64,000 nucleotides of DNA from Undibacterium_A arcticum (GCF_042660705.1 NZ_JBHSUQ010000001.1); one strand, 5' to 3'. Shown: positions 8,583-18,230, numbered from the stretch's first letter. The notes: a model not told the origin generated them from the letters alone. A program made the numbers and translations.

Positions 8583-8896
8583 GTATCCTCCTGATTGAAG
8601 CTCGTCTGCCACCGCGGGCGCTTCAGACGAAAGGAAAATTTTCCTAAAGTGGTCGCGAACTTGTAAAGGCTCCGCTGCGACCGAAATGAATAATAATTTT
8701 AGTGCTTCGCTGGCAAATTCCTAGCCGGACTGGACATTATCAGCGACAGGTCTCCATCTGTTGCCATACTGCACGTGCAATCCGAGCGTACGCCCGGAAC
8801 AGCATTTATGAAGTCGATGCAAGATAAACTTATTAATAGCTTTTTACATCGGAATAGCCGTATATTAAAAATACTCATTTCGATATATAGACAGCC
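8583..8896. promoter_or_regulatory. Divergent promoter region between puuD and lysR
   Basis: This 314-bp gap contains no gene. Its AT-rich right end carries GTAT-N7-ATAC (8860-8874), a short dyad of the kind LysR proteins bind, 22 bp before the lysR start. It presumably holds both promoters. Confidence 0.5.
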
Positions 8897-9835
8897 ATGG
8901 CAAACTTACCGGACCACCTCGACTTGCATCTCATACGGATACTGTATCTGCTACTGTGTGAACGGAATGTCTCCCGAGTCGCGGTCAAGCTGAACCAGCC
9001 GCAACCGTCCATCTCCGCCTCGCTACGCAAGCTGCGTGAATTGACCGGCGACCAACTGCTGGTGCGCGGTGGGCGCGGCATGGTGCCAACCCTGCATGGC
9101 GAAAGCCTGATGAAACCGGCCAAGCGGATTCTGGATGAAACCGAACTGCTGTTCGTGCGCAAAGTACCCTTCGTCTCGCAACAAGAGGGCCGAACCTTTC
9201 ATATCGCAGCGCCGGATTATCTGGACATCCAGTTTTTACCAACCGTAGTGGCGCGCCTGCGACGCGAATCGCCGAAAAGCCGGATCGTGATTCACGGCCT
9301 TGGGGCTGAAGTCGATTATATCCGCCTGCTGTCCGATGGCGACCTCGATCTGGTGATTGCCAACTGGGATGAACCGCCGCAACACCTGCATTTGTCGAAA
9401 TTATTCGAAGACCCGATCGTCTGTTCGATGCGGGCCGACAGTCCGTATGCGAAACGGACCGGGGCCGACAAGATGACGGTCGAGGACTACCTGAGTCTGC
9501 CGCATGTGGCGCCCTCGCAAATGCTGCCCGGCTACCATGGCGTCATCGATGCCTTCCTGGAACGCCAGAACCTGCATCGCAATGTGGTGGTGGAATCCGC
9601 CTATTTCGGCCTGATGCCGCACATGCTGACGCAAACCGATCTGGTGCTGACCACCGGCAAGCAATACATGCGCTTCTACGAAAGAAATCTGCCGCTGAAG
9701 ACGTTTACGGTACCGATCAAATTTCCACCGATGCGCTTCTATCAACTCTGGCACGAACGCGTACATCAGGCGCCCGAACACAAATGGCTGCGCGATCAAA
9801 TCAGTGCCGCAGCCAAATCCCTGATCGTGAAATGA
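8897..9835 (+). CDS. LysR-type regulator, probable regulator of urate genes
   Basis: A 312-residue LysR protein. The helix-turn-helix lies in residues 8-65 (LHLIRILYLLLCERNVSRVAVKL, with QPSISASLRKLRELTGDQLL), followed by a periplasmic-binding-like effector domain (about 95-300). It is transcribed away from puuD and lies beside the convergent HIU hydrolase gene. By position it should control puuD and probably the rest of the cluster, with urate or a urate product as inducer; that is inference. The start codon has no strong ribosome site, as is common for weakly expressed regulators. Confidence 0.88.
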   Translation: MANLPDHLDLHLIRILYLLLCERNVSRVAVKLNQPQPSISASLRKLRELTGDQLLVRGGRGMVPTLHGESLMKPAKRILDETELLFVRKVPFVSQQEGRTFHIAAPDYLDIQFLPTVVARLRRESPKSRIVIHGLGAEVDYIRLLSDGDLDLVIANWDEPPQHLHLSKLFEDPIVCSMRADSPYAKRTGADKMTVEDYLSLPHVAPSQMLPGYHGVIDAFLERQNLHRNVVVESAYFGLMPHMLTQTDLVLTTGKQYMRFYERNLPLKTFTVPIKFPPMRFYQLWHERVHQAPEHKWLRDQISAAAKSLIVK

Positions 9836-9878
9836 TGCCGCAGGCAGCTGTCTAGCCTGCTTGCATCCTACACGTCTG

Positions 9879-10232
9879 TTAGCTGCCGCGGTAGGTAGAA
9901 TAAGCCCATGGCGAGACGACCAGTGGCACGTGGTAATTTTGTTCCGGATCGGCAATGCCGAACGCGAGCGTGACGCGGTCGATGAATTTCGGGCTGGGCA
10001 AAGTAACGCCTTGCGCATCGAAATAATCGCCGGCCGCAAATACCAGTTCGTATTGGCCGACCTTCACCGCCGCGCCTTCCAGCAATGGCGCATTGCAGCG
10101 ACCATCGAGGTTGGTGACTTCGCTTTTCAATAAAGTCTTGCCGCCTGCTTCTACCGCGTACAACTCGACCTTGACACCTACCCCAGGCTTGCCTAGCGTG
10201 ATATCTAATACATGTGTACTGAGCTTTCCCAT
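9879..10232 (-). CDS. uraH: 5-hydroxyisourate hydrolase (transthyretin-like)
   Basis: Hydrolyses the PuuD product 5-hydroxyisourate to OHCU. It has 117 residues, the usual size, with the N-terminal signature GKLSTHVLDITLGKPG (containing the catalytic His), the central RCNAPLL arginine segment and the invariant C-terminal YRGS. The start at 10232 follows AGGAGAAAAG; an upstream in-frame ATG would only add an unconserved tail. It is convergent with lysR and divergent from puuE, sharing an intergenic region with AT-rich repeats. Confidence 0.95.
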   Translation of the reverse strand: MGKLSTHVLDITLGKPGVGVKVELYAVEAGGKTLLKSEVTNLDGRCNAPLLEGAAVKVGQYELVFAAGDYFDAQGVTLPSPKFIDRVTLAFGIADPEQNYHVPLVVSPWAYSTYRGS

Positions 10233-10295
10233 CTTTTCTCCTATATCGCCACGTTGAAAATAGCTATCAGCCAAATCATATACCGCTAGAAGTCG

Positions 10296-10319
10296 ATCAA
10301 TATACTATCCAACATATAC
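10296..10319. promoter_or_regulatory. Candidate operator in the uraH/puuE intergenic region
   Basis: ATCAATATACT (10296-10306) is followed by AACATATAC. The same 11 bases recur at 18429-18439, where they begin a perfect palindrome. The position between divergent uraH and puuE suits a shared operator; there is no direct evidence of binding. Confidence 0.3.
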
Positions 10320-10394
10320 AAACCATGGCAATACAAGAACATGGCCGAGGCCTTCTATGGCAACCATTGATTAACTGTTATTTTCAGGTGATGC

Positions 10395-11351
10395 GTGATT
10401 GATACGTACCAGAATTACCCTCGCGATCTGATCGGCTACGGTCGCACTCCGCCACACGCACAATGGCCAGACGGCGCACGCGTAGCGCTGCAATTCGTGT
10501 TGAATTACGAAGAAGGCAGCGAAAATTGCGTGTTGCACGGTGACCGGGCTTCGGAAACTTTCCTGTCCGAAATCATCGGCGCCCAAGCGTTCGAAATGCG
10601 CCACATGAGCATGGAATCGATCTATGAATACGGCACGCGCGCCGGCTTGTGGCGGCTGTTGCGCATGTTTGAAGAACGCAAGCTGCCATTGACGGTGTTC
10701 GGCGTGTCGATGGCGCTGAAACGCAATCCGGAAGCGCTGTCCGCCTTCCAGGAACTCGGCCACGAAATCGCCTGTCATGCGCTGCGCTGGATCAGCTATC
10801 AGCACATGGACGAGGCCACCGAACGCGCGCACATGGCCGAAGCGGTACAGATCATCAAAGAGTTGACTGGCGTCGCTCCTGCTGGCTGGTACACCGGACG
10901 CGATTCCCCGAACACGCGCAAGCTGGTGGTCGAACATGGCGGCTTCAGCTACGACGCCGACCATTACGGCGACGACCTGCCGTTCTGGCAAGAAGTCGCG
11001 ATCACCGATGCGGCTGGCAAGCCGGCGCTCAAACCGCATCTGGTGGTGCCCTACACGCTCGATACCAACGATATGCGTTTTGCCGCGATGCAAGGTTTCA
11101 ATTCCGGAACCCAGTTTTTCGATTACCTGAAAGATGCATTCGATGTGCTGTATACAGAAGGCGATCCGAATGGCTTGAACCAGCCGAAAATGCTGTCGAT
11201 CGGGCTGCATTGCCGCCTAGTCGGACGGCCAGGCCGGGCCGCCGCGCTGGCGCGCTTCCTCGACTATGTGCAGTCGCACGACAAGGTCTGGGTCACGCGC
11301 CGCATCGACATTGCCGAACATTGGCGCAACACACATCCTTTCTCCAAATGA
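10395..11351 (+). CDS. puuE: Allantoinase PuuE (polysaccharide deacetylase family)
   Basis: Opens the allantoin ring to give allantoate. It is 318 residues with the NodB-like fold and no metal requirement in its best-studied relatives. Diagnostic segments are YPRDLIGYGRTPPHAQWPDGARVA at the N-terminus, EIACHALRWISYQ near residue 130, GWYTGRDSPNTRKLVVEHGG near residue 165 and GLHCRLVGRPGRAAAL near residue 275. The start is a GTG; the ATG four bases upstream is out of frame and stops at once. It diverges from uraH and is followed after 72 bp by the uraD-allC fusion. Confidence 0.93.
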   Translation: MIDTYQNYPRDLIGYGRTPPHAQWPDGARVALQFVLNYEEGSENCVLHGDRASETFLSEIIGAQAFEMRHMSMESIYEYGTRAGLWRLLRMFEERKLPLTVFGVSMALKRNPEALSAFQELGHEIACHALRWISYQHMDEATERAHMAEAVQIIKELTGVAPAGWYTGRDSPNTRKLVVEHGGFSYDADHYGDDLPFWQEVAITDAAGKPALKPHLVVPYTLDTNDMRFAAMQGFNSGTQFFDYLKDAFDVLYTEGDPNGLNQPKMLSIGLHCRLVGRPGRAAALARFLDYVQSHDKVWVTRRIDIAEHWRNTHPFSK

Positions 11352-11357
11352 ACTCCG

Positions 11358-11409
11358 GCGGGTCCCACCCGCCATCCAATTCATGACGAGGACAAAGGCG
11401 GGTGGGACC
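11358..11409 (+). repeat. Paired palindromes that can fold in two exclusive ways
   Basis: GGCGGGT-CCC-ACCCGCC (11357-11373) and GGCGGGT-GGG-ACCTGCC (11397-11413) are near-identical palindromes 23 bp apart. Alternatively GGTCCCACCCGCC (11361-11373) pairs perfectly with GGCGGGTGGGACC (11397-11409). This lies between puuE and uraD-allC and ends just before the ribosome site, so it may be a REP-like pair or a translation switch. Confidence 0.6.
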
Positions 11410-11423
11410 TGCCTCGAGAGCAT

Positions 11424-13180
11424 ATGACTACAACTCTGCAACATCTGAACAGCTGCACAGCAACCGAATTCGTCGAAATCCTGCATGGCATTTACGAACA
11501 CTCACCCTGGATCCCGCAACGGGCCGCAACGCAGCGCCCGTTCGCCTCGCTGACCGCGCTCAAGCTGGCGCTGCAAGGTGTGGCCGCCAACGCCACTGAA
11601 GACGAGCAACTCGGCCTGATCCGGGCCCACCCGGAGTTAGCGGGTAAAGCCGCGATCGCCGGCGAATTGACCAAGGAATCGACTGGCGAACAGGCCAAGG
11701 CCGGCCTGAACAGTTGCAGCCCGGAAGAATTCGCGACGCTGCACAAACTGAACGCCGATTACAACGCCAAGTTCGGCTTCCCCTTCATCGTCGCGGTCAA
11801 GGGTCCGGATGGCAAGGGCTTTACCCGCCAAACCATCATCAGCACCTTCACCCGCCGCTTCAAGAACCAGCGTGAAGATGAGCTGGCCGAATGTCTGCGC
11901 CAGATCAGCCGCATCGCCGAGTTGCGCCTGAACGACTTGCTCAGCCACACGCCACATTTCGGCAATACCATCATGGAATGGTCGGAAACCATCGGCGCCT
12001 GGAGCGACGATGAGGGCAACCTGACCTGCGCTTACATGACCGATGCGCATCGCAAAACCGCAGCGCAACTCGCAAGCTGGATGACGGACGCGGGTATGCA
12101 GGTGGAAATCGACGCAGTCGGCAACGTGGTCGGCCGCTATCTCTCCGACAATCCGAACGCCAAATCACTGCTGACCGGTTCGCATTACGATACCGTGCGC
12201 AACGGCGGTAAATACGACGGCCGTGAGGGTATTCTGTTGCCGATTGCTATCGTCAAGCATTTGCATGAACGCGGTGAAAGCTGCCTTTCCATTTTGAAAT
12301 CATCGGTTTTTCGGAGGAAGAAGGGGTCCGCTTCAAGAGTACCTTCCTCGGCAGCAACGCCATCATCGGCCAATTCGACCTGGCGCTGCTGGATAAGACC
12401 GACGCCGATGGCGTGACGATGCGCGAAGCCTTGACCGCCGCCGGCCACGACGTGTCCCAGATTCCCGCCATCGCCCGCAATCCAGCCGATGTGCTGGGCT
12501 TCGTCGAAGTGCATATCGAACAGGGACCGGTCTTGCTGGGACGCGATTTGCAAGTCGGCATCGTGACCTCGATTGCCGGCAGCTCCCGCTATCTGGTGGA
12601 CCTGAAAGGTGTGGCGAGCCATGCCGGCACCACGCCGATGGCGATGCGCAAGGATGCCGCCGCCGCCGCCGCAGAAATCGTGCTGTATGTCGAGCAACGC
12701 TGCGGCAAGGCACCATCACTGGTCGGCACCGTCGGCCAGTTGCAGGTGCCGAACGGTTCGGTCAATGTGATCCCGGGTGCTTGCCAATTGTCGCTGGATA
12801 TCCGCGCCGCAGATGATGCCACGCGCGACGCCGCAGTCACCGATATCGTGAATGCGATCGCAGCGATTTGCCAGCGCCGCAATATCGAAGTCACGCTGAA
12901 CCGAGCAGTGTCGGAGCCGGCCGCACCGTGCGCACCGTGGTTGATGCAGCAATTCGCTGCCGCCACCGAACGCGCCGGGGTGCCGGCGTTCGAATTGCCG
13001 TCGGGCGCCGGACACGATGCGATGGCGCTGGCCAAATTGACCGATGTCGCGATGTTGTTTACCCGTTGCGGCAATGGCGGTATCAGTCACAATCCGCTGG
13101 AAACCATGACGGCCGACGATGCGGAAGTCTCGGCCCAGATCTTGCTCGATTTCTTGCGCCACTTTCAGCCCAAACCCTGA
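11424..13180 (+). CDS. Bifunctional OHCU decarboxylase-allantoate amidohydrolase fusion (frameshift in sequence)
   Basis: About 585 residues when repaired. The first 165 or so are a UraD-type domain (IRAHPELAGKAAIAGELTKES holds the catalytic His; PFIVAVKG is typical) that makes S-allantoin from OHCU. The rest is an AllC-type zinc amidohydrolase with GSHYDTVRNGGKYDG, GFSEEEGVRF, VEVHIEQGPVL and SGAGHDAMAL. The frame breaks after LHERGE and resumes at LPFHFEIIGF; GAAAG at 12276-12280 needs one more A, giving GEKLPFHFE. The fusion joins two non-consecutive steps, since allantoinase PuuE acts between them. UraD-AllC fusions are known in related betaproteobacteria. It follows puuE closely and probably shares its transcript. 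Confidence 0.9.
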
Positions 13181-13295
13181 GCTTGAGCCTGCTGCTGTTG
13201 GCTGATGGCGCCTCATGTGCGGTGCCTGCGGCTGGCAGTCGCAGGCGACGCAACAAAATATAATCTCACCAGTATTTTTTTACGGCGCAGACAAA

Positions 13296-13323
13296 GCCTG
13301 ACAAAACAGCCTGTTTTGCAGGC
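13296..13323 (+). promoter_or_regulatory. Strong hairpin in the leader of the purine permease gene
   Basis: GCCTG-A-CAAAACAG pairs with CTGTTTTG-CAGGC, leaving one bulged A. It lies between uraD-allC and the permease, 83 bp before the permease ATG, with no T run after it. It could stabilise the upstream transcript or regulate the permease leader; no known riboswitch consensus could be recognised. Confidence 0.45.
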
Positions 13324-13405
13324 ACAGCATTTATTAGCCCCGCAAGAGGGACAACTTGGTTCAGATCAAGAAACATAAAATATTCCACCATTCAAGGAAG
13401 AGACA

Positions 13406-14794
13406 ATGCAAGCCACCACCCACCCGGTAGATGAAAAGCTGCCTGCAGGAAAACTATTTGCACTCGGTATGCAGCATGTGCTGGTGATGTACGCCGGCGC
13501 CATCGCGGTACCGCTGATCATCGGCGGCGCACTCCATTTGCCGAAAGACCAAATCGCCTTTCTGATCAATGCCGATCTGTTCTGTTGCGGCCTGGTCACC
13601 TTGATTCAAGCGCTCGGCATCTGGAAATTCGGTATTCGCATGCCGGTCATGATGGGTGTGACCTTTGCCGCAGTCGGCCCGATGGTCGCGATGGCGGGTA
13701 ACCCTGACCTCGGCATTCTCAGCATTTACGGCGCGGTCATCGCATCCGGGCTATTCGGCCTGATCATCACACCCTTCATGAGCCGTGCAGTGCGCTATTT
13801 CCCGCCGGTCGTAACCGGTACCATCATCACGGTGATCGGTGTATCGCTGATGCGGGTCGGCATCCACTGGGCCGCGGGCGGACAACCCACCATCTTCGAT
13901 GCCGCATCGAAAACGATGGTCGCCAACCCGAACTACGGTGCGCCGGAAAATCTCGCGATCGCGCTGATCGTGCTGGTGTCTATCATGCTGATGACCAAGT
14001 ATCTGAAAGGCTTTCTCGGCAATATCTCGGTCTTGCTCGGCATGGTGCTCGGCTTCGTGATCTCGCTGGCCATGGGCAAAGTCAGTTTCGAGGGACTGGG
14101 CGAAGCGGGCTGGTTCGCGTTCATCACGCCATTTCACTACGGCATGCCGACTTTCGATCTGGGCGCGATCGTCGGCATGTGCCTGGTGATGATCGTCACG
14201 ATGGTGGAGTCGACTGGGATGTTTCTGGCGCTGTCCGAGCTGACCGGCAAAAAAATCAGCAACCAGGAACTCGCGAACGGCTTGCGCGCAGACAGCATCG
14301 GCACCGTGATCGGCGGCGTGTTCAACACCTTCCCCTACACCTCGTTCTCACAGAACATTGGCTTGGTCGGTGTGACCGGTGTCCGCAGTCGTTACGTCTG
14401 CGTCGCCGCCGGGCTGATCCTGGCTGGCTTCGGCCTGTTTCCGAAAATGGCCCATGTGGCTGCATCGATTCCGGTATTCGTACTGGGTGGTGCCGGCATC
14501 GTGATGTTTGGCATGGTGGCGGCCACCGGTATCAAGATCTTGGGCAACGCCGGTCTCAATCACAATCGCAACAATCTGTTCATCGTCGCGATCAGTATCG
14601 GCGCCGGCATGATTCCGTTGGTCGCACCGCGCTTCTTCCATCAATTGCCGCACTGGTTGTCCACCGTGGTTGACAGCGGCATCTTGCTGGCAACCATCAG
14701 CGCCGTATTGCTGAACCTGTTCTTCAACGGCAAAGGCGCCGAAGAAGATGTAAGAAATTATGCAATGGCAGCGGCACACAGTTCCGAACATTAA
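13406..14794 (+). CDS. NCS2-family purine permease, probably urate or xanthine
   Basis: A 462-residue nucleobase:cation symporter-2 with about 14 membrane segments. The family signature is visible in FNTFPYTSFSQNIGLVGVTGVRSR (about residues 305-330) and the conserved VESTGMFLALSELTG segment near residue 265 supplies the acidic substrate-site residue. It starts at 13406 after GGAAGAGAC. It sits directly between the allantoate-forming enzymes and 8-oxoguanine deaminase, and its similarity to the urate/xanthine branch supports urate as cargo, but specificity is inferred. A strong intrinsic terminator follows, so transcription of the next gene likely begins separately. Confidence 0.9.
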   Translation: MQATTHPVDEKLPAGKLFALGMQHVLVMYAGAIAVPLIIGGALHLPKDQIAFLINADLFCCGLVTLIQALGIWKFGIRMPVMMGVTFAAVGPMVAMAGNPDLGILSIYGAVIASGLFGLIITPFMSRAVRYFPPVVTGTIITVIGVSLMRVGIHWAAGGQPTIFDAASKTMVANPNYGAPENLAIALIVLVSIMLMTKYLKGFLGNISVLLGMVLGFVISLAMGKVSFEGLGEAGWFAFITPFHYGMPTFDLGAIVGMCLVMIVTMVESTGMFLALSELTGKKISNQELANGLRADSIGTVIGGVFNTFPYTSFSQNIGLVGVTGVRSRYVCVAAGLILAGFGLFPKMAHVAASIPVFVLGGAGIVMFGMVAATGIKILGNAGLNHNRNNLFIVAISIGAGMIPLVAPRFFHQLPHWLSTVVDSGILLATISAVLLNLFFNGKGAEEDVRNYAMAAAHSSEH

Positions 14795-14831
14795 CTTTTT
14801 TTGATTTAGGCACACTCTGCACCACAGCATG

Positions 14832-14889
14832 GGGCGGAGGACAACGTGGCAACGGATAATCCGTCCCCCCTTGTCCTCCGCCCTTTTTT
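14832..14889 (+). terminator. Strong intrinsic terminator after the NCS2 permease
   Basis: GGGCGGAGGACAA (14832-14844) pairs with TTGTCCTCCGCCC (14871-14883), followed by T6. The loop contains a second small hairpin (ACGGA-TAA-TCCGT). Confidence 0.9.
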
Positions 14890-14936
14890 ATTGATGTTCT
14901 GATCCGGCACCGCATAACCGCGGTGCCCACCCTGCC

Positions 14937-16310
14937 ATGACGAAAACTCTTCTCATCAAGAATGCCCGCGTCCTCGTGACGATGGATGCCGATCGCCGCG
15001 AAATCGCCAACGGCGCGATTTTCATCCGTGACAACGTGATCGAACAAGTCGGCAACAGCGCCGATTTGCCGCACAGTGCCGATGAAATTATCGACGCCAC
15101 CAACCATGTGGTGATGCCGGGCCTGATCAATACCCATCACCATATGTACCAAAGCCTGACGCGCGTGATTCCGACCGCGCAAAACGGCGAACTGTTCAAC
15201 TGGCTGACCAATCTGTACCCGATCTGGGCCAATTTGACGCCGGAGATGGTGCACGTCTCCAGCCTGACCGCAATGGCAGAGCTGATGCTGTCCGGCTGCA
15301 CCACCAGCAGCGATCATTTGTACGTTTATCCGAATGGTTGCAAGCTCGACGACAGCATCGAAGCGGCGCAAAAAATCGGCATGCGGTTCCACGCGGCACG
15401 CGGTTCGATGAGCGTCGGCCAATCCAAGGGCGGTTTGCCGCCGGATCGCGTGGTCGAGGATGAGCGCGCGATTTTGCAAGATACGCAACGCCTGATCGAA
15501 ACCTATCACGATGCCGAGCGCTATGCGATGCAGCGCATCGTGGTCGCGCCCTGCTCACCGTTCTCAGTGTCGCGCGACCTGATGCGCGAAGCGGCCTTGC
15601 TGGCGCGCAGCCACGGCGTGTCGCTGCATACCCACTTGGCTGAAAATGCCAATGACATCGCGTACAGCCGAGAAAAATTCAATATGACGCCGGCCGAATA
15701 CGCGGAAGATTGCGGCTGGGTCGGCCACGACGTCTGGCATGCCCATTGCGTGCAGCTGGACGATGATGGCATTTACATGTTCGCCCGCACCGGTACCGGG
15801 ATCGCGCACTGCCCTTGCTCGAATATGCGGCTGGCTTCCGGCATCGCGCCGATCCGCAAGATGATTGATGCCGGCATCGCGGTCGGTCTCGGGGTGGACG
15901 GCTGCGCCTCGAATGATTCCGGCCATATGCTGGGCGAAGTGCGCCAGGCCATGCTGTTGCAGCGTGTCGCGCATTCGCAAACGACAGGGCCGGATGCGAT
16001 GACCGCGCGCCAGGCGCTGGAAATCGCGACGCTGGGCGGTGCCAAAGTCTTGAACCGCGACGATATCGGCGCCCTGAAACCCGGCATGGCGGCGGACATC
16101 GTGATGTTCAGCCTCGATCAGATCGGCTTCGCCGGTGCCTGGCATGATCCGGTCGCAGCGCTGGTGTTCTGCACCCCGTCCAACGTCGCCTACAGCATCA
16201 TCAATGGCCGCGTCGTGGTACGCAACGGCGAATTGGCGTCGGTGGACTTACCCGTCGTTCTCGAACGCCACAACCAGCTTGCATTTAACTTGGCAGAAGC
16301 AGCACGCTAA
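14937..16310 (+). CDS. 8-oxoguanine deaminase (amidohydrolase superfamily)
   Basis: Deaminates 8-oxoguanine to urate, feeding oxidised purine into this pathway. It has 457 residues with a TIM-barrel amidohydrolase core: the metal-binding NTHHHMYQSLTRVIP near residue 65, LHTHLAEN near residue 230, WHAHCVQLD near residue 267, and the final metal Asp in GLGVDGCASND near residue 322. The CTTSSDHLYVYPNG stretch after the first motif is typical of the 8-oxoguanine/isocytosine branch rather than guanine deaminase or TrzN. It follows the permease terminator and precedes the chemoreceptor. Confidence 0.88.
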   Translation: MTKTLLIKNARVLVTMDADRREIANGAIFIRDNVIEQVGNSADLPHSADEIIDATNHVVMPGLINTHHHMYQSLTRVIPTAQNGELFNWLTNLYPIWANLTPEMVHVSSLTAMAELMLSGCTTSSDHLYVYPNGCKLDDSIEAAQKIGMRFHAARGSMSVGQSKGGLPPDRVVEDERAILQDTQRLIETYHDAERYAMQRIVVAPCSPFSVSRDLMREAALLARSHGVSLHTHLAENANDIAYSREKFNMTPAEYAEDCGWVGHDVWHAHCVQLDDDGIYMFARTGTGIAHCPCSNMRLASGIAPIRKMIDAGIAVGLGVDGCASNDSGHMLGEVRQAMLLQRVAHSQTTGPDAMTARQALEIATLGGAKVLNRDDIGALKPGMAADIVMFSLDQIGFAGAWHDPVAALVFCTPSNVAYSIINGRVVVRNGELASVDLPVVLERHNQLAFNLAEAAR

Positions 16311-16475
16311 TCGCTTCTGAAAAAAGAATGCCGCAAACATCATGCGCTCACTCGGTACATTCTGATCATGCCAACTATCGATCGTGCCTATCCAGCGCCA
16401 ACCTTGAATTTCTGAGACACTCAGCAACCCATATCCATCCAGCCCCAGATAGCGGTTCAATAGAGAGAGAAGAAC

Positions 16476-18173
16476 ATGAACATCCCAAACTCGAGAATCA
16501 GCCAGCGCCTAGCGATTGGCTTCGGTATTGTCATCACATTGTTGATTGCGATTACCCTGCTCGGCACCACCCAGGTCGGCAAACTCAATGACAGCATCGA
16601 TCTCATCGTCAAGAACCGTTATCCGAAGACGGTAATGGCCAATCTGATTCAGATCGAAGTCAATAAAACCGCGTTAGCCATGCACGACATGATGCTGCTG
16701 AACGATCCGGCCCAGATCAAGAAACAGTTCTCCATCATTGAATCCAATCAGATCATCAATGAAAACTTCGACAAGCTAGAAAAAGTGGCCGACACGGAAG
16801 AAGACAAGCGTTTTGTGAAAGAGGCGCTCGAGGCGCGCGCAAAATATCTTCCCGCTCGGGATGTTGTCTTGAAACTGTTCAATGAAGGCTCGCAGGACAA
16901 GGCAAGTGAGTACCTGCTGACGCAGTTTTCCGGACCCCAGATTGACTACTATATAGCGCTCGACAAAATGTTCGCTTTTCATGGCGAATTGATGGACAGA
17001 GCCGGTGCTACCGCCAGCGCCGAATCACGCAGCGCGCGCATGTTCATCGCTATCCTGGCGCTGGCTGCCATTGCTTTATCGATCTTGGTTGGATTTCGGG
17101 TCTCGCGCAGCATCACGGTGCCCTTGATCAAGGCGGTCGGCATAGCGAAACGCGTCGCCGATGGCGACTTGACCACCAACGTCGAGGTCAAAACAAAGAA
17201 TGAAATCGGGCAACTGATGCAGGCGCTGAAGACGATGAATGAAAGCCTGGTGCGCATCGTCGGCGAGGTACGCATTGGCACCGAAACGATTGCCACCGCA
17301 TCAAGCCAGATCGCCAGCGGCAATGCCGACTTGTCTTCGCGCACCGAGTCGCAAGCCAGCTCGCTGGAACAAACCGCCAGCGCGATGGAAGAACTGACCA
17401 CGACCGTCAAGCAAAATGCGGAGAATGCGCGCCAAGCCAATCAGCTGGTGATCTCGGCCACCGACTTCGCGGTGAAAGGCGGCACCGTGGTCAGCAACGT
17501 GGTCGACACGATGGGGTCGATCAAGGATAGTTCGCGCAAGATCGTCGACATCATCGGCGTCATCGACGGCATCGCGTTCCAGACCAATATCCTGGCCCTG
17601 AATGCCGCGGTGGAGGCGGCACGTGCCGGCGAACAGGGACGTGGCTTTGCGGTGGTCGCAACTGAAGTGCGCAACCTGGCACAACGCTCGGCCGCAGCGG
17701 CCAAGGAAATCAAGGGGCTGATTGGCGATTCGGTTGAAAAAGTCGATGCGGGCAGCAAACTGGTCGACGAAGCAGGCCAAACGATGGATCAGATCGTCAC
17801 TTCGGTGAAACGGGTGGCCGATATCATGAGCGAAATCACCGCCGCCAGCCATGAACAAAGCGAAGGGATTGAAGAAATCAGCCGTGCAATCGGCCACATG
17901 GATGAAATGACGCAGCAAAATTCCGCCCTGGTGGAACAGGCTGCCGCCGCCGCGGAAAGCATGCAGGATCAGGCCGTCAAACTGACGCAAGTGGTGGGCT
18001 TCTTCAAACTTGCCCACAATGACAGCCACAGCACGATGGCGTCGAAACTTGCCCCAAGAAAGCCGATCATGATGGCCAAGCCCAAGATCGTCTCAGCGAC
18101 AGTCCGCAAACTGGGCACGTCTTCCGCTGCATCAAAAACAGGCATCGATAGTTCGGTTTGGGAAGAATTTTAA
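16476..18173 (+). CDS. Methyl-accepting chemotaxis protein with four-helix-bundle sensor
   Basis: A 565-residue transmembrane chemoreceptor: TM1 at about 11-33, a periplasmic four-helix-bundle sensor domain at 34-187, TM2 at 188-208, a HAMP domain at about 210-262 and a long signalling coiled coil whose tip (IAFQTNILALNAAVEAA, residues 366-382) contacts CheA and CheW. The last residues, VWEEF, match the Trp-x-x-Phe pentapeptide that docks CheR/CheB in high-abundance receptors. It follows 8-oxoguanine deaminase on the same strand after 165 bp and ends at a bidirectional terminator. A purine or a purine breakdown product is a plausible ligand by position alone. Confidence 0.93.
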   Translation: MNIPNSRISQRLAIGFGIVITLLIAITLLGTTQVGKLNDSIDLIVKNRYPKTVMANLIQIEVNKTALAMHDMMLLNDPAQIKKQFSIIESNQIINENFDKLEKVADTEEDKRFVKEALEARAKYLPARDVVLKLFNEGSQDKASEYLLTQFSGPQIDYYIALDKMFAFHGELMDRAGATASAESRSARMFIAILALAAIALSILVGFRVSRSITVPLIKAVGIAKRVADGDLTTNVEVKTKNEIGQLMQALKTMNESLVRIVGEVRIGTETIATASSQIASGNADLSSRTESQASSLEQTASAMEELTTTVKQNAENARQANQLVISATDFAVKGGTVVSNVVDTMGSIKDSSRKIVDIIGVIDGIAFQTNILALNAAVEAARAGEQGRGFAVVATEVRNLAQRSAAAAKEIKGLIGDSVEKVDAGSKLVDEAGQTMDQIVTSVKRVADIMSEITAASHEQSEGIEEISRAIGHMDEMTQQNSALVEQAAAAAESMQDQAVKLTQVVGFFKLAHNDSHSTMASKLAPRKPIMMAKPKIVSATVRKLGTSSAASKTGIDSSVWEEF

Positions 18174-18230
18174 AGCTTGGCAACTAGTTGGTAGCACCTG
18201 AGCATTTTTGCCCTGACTGGGCAGACCAAC

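Noticed and set aside
13181..13405. Xanthine or other purine riboswitch before the NCS2 permease
   Set aside because: Only one hairpin could be seen; no conserved aptamer core was recognisable by eye.
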